From NCBI GenBank assembly GCA_963575745.1, contig CAUYUJ010016055.1, forward strand, positions 105,754 through 169,753: a DNA stretch of 64,000 nucleotides, in the 5' to 3' direction. A program made the position numbers and the translations under genes. This stretch comes from Prorocentrum cordatum (lineage: Eukaryota; Sar; Dinophyceae; Prorocentrales; Prorocentraceae). Numbering within the stretch: position 1 is the first letter of the stretch; each line of letters starts with the position of its first letter. The notes beneath the pieces were generated by a model. It did not search any database and was not told the origin of the DNA. It saw only the letters and a list, made by a program, of their open reading frames with translations. Below are positions 63,669 through 64,000 of this stretch, one piece after another.

Positions 63669-63727
63669 GGTAGTTTGGCGGCCATTGTCTGCTCAGCCTG
63701 CTCCATGTCGTCGATCACCGACAGGAC

Positions 63728-63895
63728 CCCCCTTCCTCCTCCTCCTTTGCTTCTGCTTCTCCTCCTCTCCTCCTCCGCTTCTGCCTCCGCCTCCTCCTCC
63801 CCCTCCTCCCTCCTCCTCCTCCTCCCCCTCCCCCTCCTCCTCCTCCTCCTCCTCCTCCTCCTCCTTCTCGCTCTCCCTCTTCTCCTCCCCCTCCG
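63728..63895 (+). repeat. (TCC)n-rich array
   Basis: TCC with TTC and CCC interruptions. With the preceding GGA array it forms a large imperfect inverted repeat around 63669-63727. Confidence 0.95.
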
Positions 63896-64000
63896 CCGAT
63901 GGCGCCCCACCGGGCTACCACCACGGCACTGGGTCCGTGAGCGGCAGGGCCGGGCCGCGGCAGAGGTGCGCCAAACGACGGCGGCGCCTCCGTCCGCCAG

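Overview
This window reads as nuclear DNA of a dinoflagellate. The strongest evidence is two relict copies of the dinoflagellate spliced leader (28345-28381 and 44929-44964), each a nearly complete leader followed by the 15-nt remnant of an older one. Also in keeping are the GC-rich background, the very low density of recognisable genes, the many simple repeats, and a decayed non-LTR retrotransposon. There is nothing bacterial in the layout: no operons, no Shine-Dalgarno sites, no CRISPR. The species cannot be named from the sequence alone.

Layout. Positions 1-28300 are gene-poor and built from repeats: (a) blocks of a degenerate TCTTGGGGCC repeat, some enclosed by inverted CCCACCAGCCC termini; (b) a fold-back (hairpin) element of about 150-180 bp in nine copies; (c) two 143/144-bp hAT-like MITEs with perfect 8-bp target duplications; (d) five TTAGGTCGGGC-ended elements, three of them with perfect 8-bp duplications, one nested in other elements at 14.8-16.2 kb; (e) three copies of a roughly 600-bp repeat bracketed on both sides by TCC/GGA microsatellites; (f) many GGA, GAT, CA and longer-unit arrays. 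The only intact small ORF I would defend here is a 64-codon zinc-ribbon-like protein at 14114-14308.

Positions 28345-34630 hold a 6.3-kb non-LTR retrotransposon that begins exactly with a spliced-leader relic: an ORF1 remnant with a RanBP2-type zinc finger, then endonuclease, reverse transcriptase, zinc-knuckle and RNase H regions. It is dead, with frameshifts, stops and two substituted RT catalytic aspartates. Positions 35055-40290 hold what looks like one 5.2-kb element transcribed on the minus strand: a broken P-loop ATPase gene, a short possible papain-like peptidase ORF, and a Merlin/IS1595-type transposase with one frameshift. Similar 37-bp GCAGCCCGC...GCGGGCTGC palindromes lie just outside the two end genes. 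This is the best candidate for an undescribed system in the window.

Positions 40600-44900 are again repeats and MITE-like hairpins. Positions 44929-46242 carry the 5' part of a voltage-gated potassium channel of the CNG/EAG type, preceded by a spliced-leader relic, which suggests a retroposed or recycled cDNA; it runs towards a 100-N gap. From 46.5 kb to the end I recognise no gene: GT arrays seeded in a short dispersed repeat, a 3-kb GAT/GCT field (52.58-55.62 kb), and further GGA, GAT and TGT arrays. Long ORFs in these arrays on both strands are artefacts of stop-free triplet repeats.
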